Positions 6,634 to 10,361 of a stretch of DNA of 10,361 bases are shown piece after piece. Each line of letters opens with the position of its first letter. The first letter of the stretch is position 1. The notes under the pieces were generated by a model. It did no database searches. It saw only the letters and a program-made list of their open reading frames with translations, and had not been told where the DNA came from. The DNA comes from Thermoplasmata archaeon (GTDB taxonomy: Archaea; Thermoplasmatota; E2; UBA202; JdFR-43). Location: NCBI GenBank assembly GCA_021161135.1, contig JAGHBD010000121.1:1-10361 (forward strand), written 5' to 3'. Position numbers and translations under genes: made by a program.

Positions 6634-7922
6634 TTTTCCAGCTCTTTGTCAAGTAATTCAAGAAATTCCTCCTCCTTTTCCTTCGGTATTTTTCCGCCCG
6701 CCGCTATTGGATGCCCTCCTCCTATGCCGCCTACGCTCTCCGCTGCTTTTTTTATTGCCTCTCCAAGATTTAATCCTTCCTTAACCATCTTTTCGTCAGC
6801 CCTTGCCGAAATGTCTATCATTTCATTGTATGATAGAGCAAATACTGGCTTTCCTGCATTGAATTTTGGGAGGTATTTTAACGCTAGCCCTGCAAGCACT
6901 CCTGCAAGAGGGGCTTTATCGACATAGAAATATATGAAATTTTTTCTTTCATATGGCTCCTTTCTCTCCAGTTCCTTCATCTCCTTTCTTATTTCCTCCC
7001 GATACTTCTCCTGAACAATTTCTGCTTTATCCATAGCCTGTACATCCATTAAGCATAAACTAATTCCTAAGCCAGCTTCATTGAGGCGGGCGCATGCATT
7101 AAGCTTCGATGCTAAATCATGGAGATTACCATAATTTTTGCCATAATAGAATGTTTTCTTCCATTCAACATCGCTGCACCCCTGCTCTATCAATTTGAGG
7201 GTGAGGGCGGAAAGCAACTTCTTCCTTTTTTCTTCATCAAGTTCCTCAAATCTTGTTTGTGGCTCTATCCCGAGTTTTTCAAGGAAAGGAGCGGCATTGA
7301 AAAAATCGGTAAAATATGGCTCGAGAGAATTTTCAAGCATCTCTTTCAAACTCCTTCCTATAAGAATATATTCCTCCCTCTCCTCAACATATCCCTCGCC
7401 CATCCCCTGTTCCACTATCTCTTTGTTATATCCTGCAATTTCCTGCTTATCTCCTATCATGCCAGCAATCGCAAGCTGGGAAAGATCAACATTTTCTTCA
7501 TCCAATGCCATGGCAAAGGCATAGGCGACGCTTGCCCCGCACGCCTCCCTGCTGCCATCCAAGCCATAAAGGCGGGCATTGACATACATCACATTTGATG
7601 GAATATCTTCTTCGTTGGCGATGTGATGATCAAGCACAATTACATTACATCCCAGATTTTTCATTTCCTTTAAATATCCGCTTCCGATATCTGTGAATAT
7701 TATTAAGTCATTTTCCTCCTTTTCAATATCCTTTATAAGATCCATCCTTGTTTTTTCGATAGAAATGTGAAAGCGATATCCCGCCCTAGCAAGCGAGATA
7801 GCAACGATGCTGGCTGATGCTATGCCATCTGCATCAACATGTCCTATTACACGCACCTTACTCTTTTTGGGCAAACTGTGCAGGAGATCAGCTGCATATT
7901 TAGCTGCCTCTTCCAATCTCAT
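6630..7922 (-). CDS. Archaeal RecJ-like DHH/DHHA1 phosphoesterase (single-strand exonuclease family)
   Basis: The protein has 430 residues. The DHH domain (about 20-160) shows its metal-binding motifs in order: HVDADG (Asp30, Asp32), IIFTDIG (Asp78), LDHH (Asp98, His99, His100) and GMIGDKQ (Asp158). The DHHA1 substrate-binding domain closes the protein with SVGGIGGGHPIAAGG (397-410, His404). A long middle segment (about 165-320) joins the two, as in archaeal RecJ homologues. Relatives include GAN, which associates with GINS and Cdc45-like replication functions, and other archaeal RecJ proteins that degrade single-stranded DNA or RNA. Which subgroup this belongs to cannot be told by eye, and an oligoribonuclease role is possible. 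The start is set by AAAGGTGA 6 bases before the ATG. It overlaps the membrane-protein gene by 23 bases and topA by 4, which supports a DNA-processing role. Confidence 0.93.
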   Translation of the reverse strand: MRLEEAAKYAADLLHSLPKKSKVRVIGHVDADGIASASIVAISLARAGYRFHISIEKTRMDLIKDIEKEENDLIIFTDIGSGYLKEMKNLGCNVIVLDHHIANEEDIPSNVMYVNARLYGLDGSREACGASVAYAFAMALDEENVDLSQLAIAGMIGDKQEIAGYNKEIVEQGMGEGYVEEREEYILIGRSLKEMLENSLEPYFTDFFNAAPFLEKLGIEPQTRFEELDEEKRKKLLSALTLKLIEQGCSDVEWKKTFYYGKNYGNLHDLASKLNACARLNEAGLGISLCLMDVQAMDKAEIVQEKYREEIRKEMKELERKEPYERKNFIYFYVDKAPLAGVLAGLALKYLPKFNAGKPVFALSYNEMIDISARADEKMVKEGLNLGEAIKKAAESVGGIGGGHPIAAGGKIPKEKEEEFLELLDKELEK

Positions 7923-10361
7923 GATATGTCACCTTTACTGCAAGCAAAATAAATGAAAGCAAAGCCAAATAAAAGCCTATTCCAAGCCCCCATGTAGTAT
8001 GCTCTCCATTGATAATACCCTCGCCAACAATGCTTCCAACTGTTGCATCAGCAAATTTTTTGATTGCATATGAGAAAATGATGATAGAAAAAAGGAGGGG
8101 CAGAAAAGCGAATTTCCTGAATCTGACAAAATAAATCATGATAAAGCCAAGCATTGTGAGAAAGAGAGTTATTAGGAGAATCGATGGCAAAGGATGGGGC
8201 AAGGCAATGATGCTTCCATAATTTTCATGCATTTCAATCATTTTTGGAGGGAATATATAAAGAGATGATACAGTCTCCCCTTTTACTTTCCACCACGGAA
8301 ATATAAATGAAAGGGAAAGGAGGAAAGCAATCGCTTCCTCTATTTTTCTCCTCCATATCAATATAATGATTGCAAGTATTGGCATTACGTAGGGATAAAA
8401 GGAGAATCTTTTGGTTACAATTTCGTGAGCGGATTCACTGCTAATAAATATTTCCTTTTCCGCAATCTCGCTATCTCCATAATAAATCTTTAACATATAT
8501 TTGGCTGGAGGCAGTTCATCTCTTTCGATTTTCACTCCATCTCTCTCAAATACTATCCTCGCTTTTATGGGGAAGCCTCGTTCATCATATACCTTTACTT
8601 TTACCTTATATTCTGCAGGAAAAAGAGTGGTTGCCTGTCTTTGCTCTGGAATTCTCACATTCTTTTCAACCCTGAAACTTTTGTATTTTATGATTATTCT
8701 ATACTCTCCAGCGGGTAAATCCTCAAACAAAAATTTCTTTCCTCTTTGCTTTCCCTCGATAATGTATTCATCGAGCATTTCATAATTTTCCATAAAACAT
8801 GAAAAATTGACGCCTGGCTTCATACCGAGGGTATCTTCAACGATAAGGGAAAAGTCGTATGTTTGAAATTCGTATTCTCTTCTCTCCAAAAAGATAAGGA
8901 AAACCTCATCCTCCATTACAATAGAGCCCTTGTATATTACGTATATTTTATATCTATGTAGCGAGGGTATTTGTATTATCATTTCCTCTCCATCACTTAT
9001 TTTTTCTTCCACAATTCCCTTATCAACGATTCTGATTTTTGCTCCCTCTTTTGTTTTTATGCGAAGCTTTCCCTCAAATGTGCATGGTATGCGAAGCTTT
9101 GCATCTCCTTGCAAATTCACACATTCATAGCCAATATATTTCCTTTCTTTTAGTCCCCTATAATATACTCTCACATTGTAAAAGCCTGCAGGCAACTCAA
9201 ACCATGCTTTTCTAAAACCAACACTGGCCTTTGCAACCATGCTTTCATTATTCCATACTTCCACCTCTATATATGGCAGCTTAATGCCAAAAAAGGCGGA
9301 AAGGGAGGCAAAAAATGGGATGGAATGGTGAAAATGGAGAATTACAGTTAAATTATATTTTTCCTCCTCCCTCCCTTTCTTCCATATGCCCTCCAGCTGT
9401 CTGAAATTCTGAAATGATTGGAATGCTTCCGCTTCTCTTGCCACATTTTCAAATTTTCCGCAAAATACTTCTATCGTGCCTTCATAAATTTCTCCGCTTT
9501 TTATTTCTCCATATTTTCCTATGCTTATTCCCCCGCCATCCACTTCCAAGCCAGGAACACCTATTTCCTCCTTTACAGCGGCTGTAACCTGTAGATTATC
9601 TGATGAGGAAAGAATGAATGCATATGCTTTGCTTTTATCATCTATTGCAATCCATGGAGGATCGCCGAGTGTAACATCATCAGCTGCTGATATAATCCAT
9701 TTCTCCTCCTTATATTCTGGATTTGTATCAAACTTGTATTCCTCCACGCCCTCCTTGCCATTCAGATGGATATACGGTAAAATCTCTCCCATATTAAGTT
9801 CCTCTATTGTCTTGCTCCTTGCCTTCACTACTGCGAAATAGGCATAAGTAGCGTTACCCCGCCATGCAGCCTTGCTTTCATGTTCTAATCTGACAAATAA
9901 TCTTTTTTCGTTGGTAGGAGAATGATAGTATGTGTATATGGCTGTAGTTGAAAGCTCCCCATCTTTTGATACCGTCTGAAGAGCAATTCTTGCCATTAAA
10001 TTTCCATCCACAAGAATTTCCTTACTCACGAGTTTTTCATCGCTTCCCGTCTCCTTGCCATCTGAATGGAAGAGAGCAAAAGAAAATATCTGTCGCCAGT
10101 TTTTCATCTCAAATTTTTCTGCATCCTCAGCCATCTTTATAACTTTATTTCCCATTTCTATTCCAAGTATGCTCCCTTCCTGACATATCCCGAAAATGCT
10201 TTTTCCATCATCTCTTATTTCATAATAATTCAAACTTGCAAAATATCCCGGCAATGGTTCAACATAATAAAAAGAATCTTTTACCACAACATGATCTTCA
10301 TAAAATTTCTCTTCCATCTCCTCTCCATATCTTATTATATACTCTCCCTTTCCCTGATAGA
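7900..10361 (-). CDS. Large envelope protein: beta-sandwich repeats followed by five membrane helices; 5' end probably beyond window
   Basis: I do not recognise this protein. From the first Met (10317) it has 805 residues, but the frame stays open for 14 more codons to the right edge (GEYIIRYGEE precedes the Met), so the true start is probably outside. GGAG five bases before that Met leaves an internal start possible. Numbered from the Met, residues 1-310 are a beta-rich domain of unknown type. Residues 345-640 hold four modules marked by ELPAGFYNVRVYY (374), QIPSLHRYKIYVIY (449), DLPAGEYRIIIKY (533) and ELPPAKYMLKIYY (601), resembling carboxypeptidase-regulatory-like sandwiches. Five membrane helices follow near 638-655, 660-675, 709-731, 737-752 and 776-795. 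The four sequons (Asn155, 322, 357, 504) fit an external N-terminal part, which needs a signal peptide not seen here. It heads the operon with the RecJ-like and topA genes. Function unknown. Confidence 0.8.
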   Translation of the reverse strand, partial: YQGKGEYIIRYGEEMEEKFYEDHVVVKDSFYYVEPLPGYFASLNYYEIRDDGKSIFGICQEGSILGIEMGNKVIKMAEDAEKFEMKNWRQIFSFALFHSDGKETGSDEKLVSKEILVDGNLMARIALQTVSKDGELSTTAIYTYYHSPTNEKRLFVRLEHESKAAWRGNATYAYFAVVKARSKTIEELNMGEILPYIHLNGKEGVEEYKFDTNPEYKEEKWIISAADDVTLGDPPWIAIDDKSKAYAFILSSSDNLQVTAAVKEEIGVPGLEVDGGGISIGKYGEIKSGEIYEGTIEVFCGKFENVAREAEAFQSFQNFRQLEGIWKKGREEEKYNLTVILHFHHSIPFFASLSAFFGIKLPYIEVEVWNNESMVAKASVGFRKAWFELPAGFYNVRVYYRGLKERKYIGYECVNLQGDAKLRIPCTFEGKLRIKTKEGAKIRIVDKGIVEEKISDGEEMIIQIPSLHRYKIYVIYKGSIVMEDEVFLIFLERREYEFQTYDFSLIVEDTLGMKPGVNFSCFMENYEMLDEYIIEGKQRGKKFLFEDLPAGEYRIIIKYKSFRVEKNVRIPEQRQATTLFPAEYKVKVKVYDERGFPIKARIVFERDGVKIERDELPPAKYMLKIYYGDSEIAEKEIFISSESAHEIVTKRFSFYPYVMPILAIIILIWRRKIEEAIAFLLSLSFIFPWWKVKGETVSSLYIFPPKMIEMHENYGSIIALPHPLPSILLITLFLTMLGFIMIYFVRFRKFAFLPLLFSIIIFSYAIKKFADATVGSIVGEGIINGEHTTWGLGIGFYLALLSFILLAVKVTYHEIGRGS
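7929..7936 (-). promoter_or_regulatory. Ribosome binding site for the RecJ-like gene, inside the preceding CDS
   Basis: AAAGGTGA on the minus strand lies 6 bases before the ATG at 7922 and is a strong Shine-Dalgarno match. It sits within codons for the last residues of the membrane protein (AVKVTYH), so the two genes share these bases and ribosomes finishing the first can restart on the second. Confidence 0.75.

Noticed and set aside
6487..6927. Plus-strand open frame of 146 codons across the topA/RecJ-like junction
   Set aside because: It is antisense to the DHHA1 domain and the topA start, both well conserved, and shows no promoter, ribosome site or recognisable motif.
7119..7598. Plus-strand open frame of 159 codons opposite the RecJ-like gene
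   Set aside because: The minus strand encodes conserved DHH-family sequence throughout; the plus-strand product is rich in Phe, Leu and Ser, as expected of the antisense of a Lys/Glu-rich gene.
10330..10345. TATA-like bases just before the Met at 10317
   Set aside because: They lie only about 20 bases from the Met, too close for a leader that would include the GGAG, and they read as sensible codons (EYIIR) of the continuing frame.

Overview
The window reads as archaeal chromosome. The eL40 zinc-finger ribosomal protein, the archaeal type IA topoisomerase with two C-terminal zinc fingers and the archaeal RecJ-like DHH nuclease all belong to families typical of euryarchaea. TATA boxes precede the genes and at least two starts carry a GGTGA-type ribosome binding site. 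The DNA is AT-rich, the messages are purine-rich (AGA/AGG, ATA, GAA and AAA codons are frequent) and the cytoplasmic proteins are rich in Lys and Glu, which suggests a thermophile. The mix of NosD-like beta-helix, WN(K/R)TYGG-type propeller and archaeal housekeeping genes is most reminiscent of Thermoplasmatota or a nearby euryarchaeal lineage. That placement is inference.

Layout. Positions 1-1476 (minus) hold the first 492 codons of a secreted right-handed beta-helix protein that runs off the left edge. Positions 1675-3135 (minus) hold a complete secreted seven-bladed propeller protein with a C-terminal beta-domain. Divergently, 3213-4481 (plus) encodes an exported transglutaminase/cysteine-protease-fold protein. 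Then 4517-4669 (plus) encodes the 50-residue ribosomal protein eL40, which converges on and overlaps by 4 bases the end of topA. From the right edge a minus-strand operon runs leftward: a large beta-domain/five-helix membrane protein (7900 to the edge), a DHH/DHHA1 RecJ-like nuclease (6630-7922) and DNA topoisomerase I (4666-6633). Their overlaps of 23 and 4 bases imply co-transcription and translational coupling.

How the genes fit together. The left half is a cell-surface block: three exported proteins, two of them with a striking load of N-X-S/T sequons, which suggests glycosylated S-layer-associated proteins. The right half is a DNA-maintenance operon (RecJ-like nuclease, topoisomerase I) headed by an uncharacterised membrane protein, which is the most unexpected association here. 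No RNA genes, mobile elements or CRISPR arrays were found. The longest stretch without a gene is about 200 bases (1477-1674). It holds the beta-helix promoter and a tandem heptamer but no convincing terminator.
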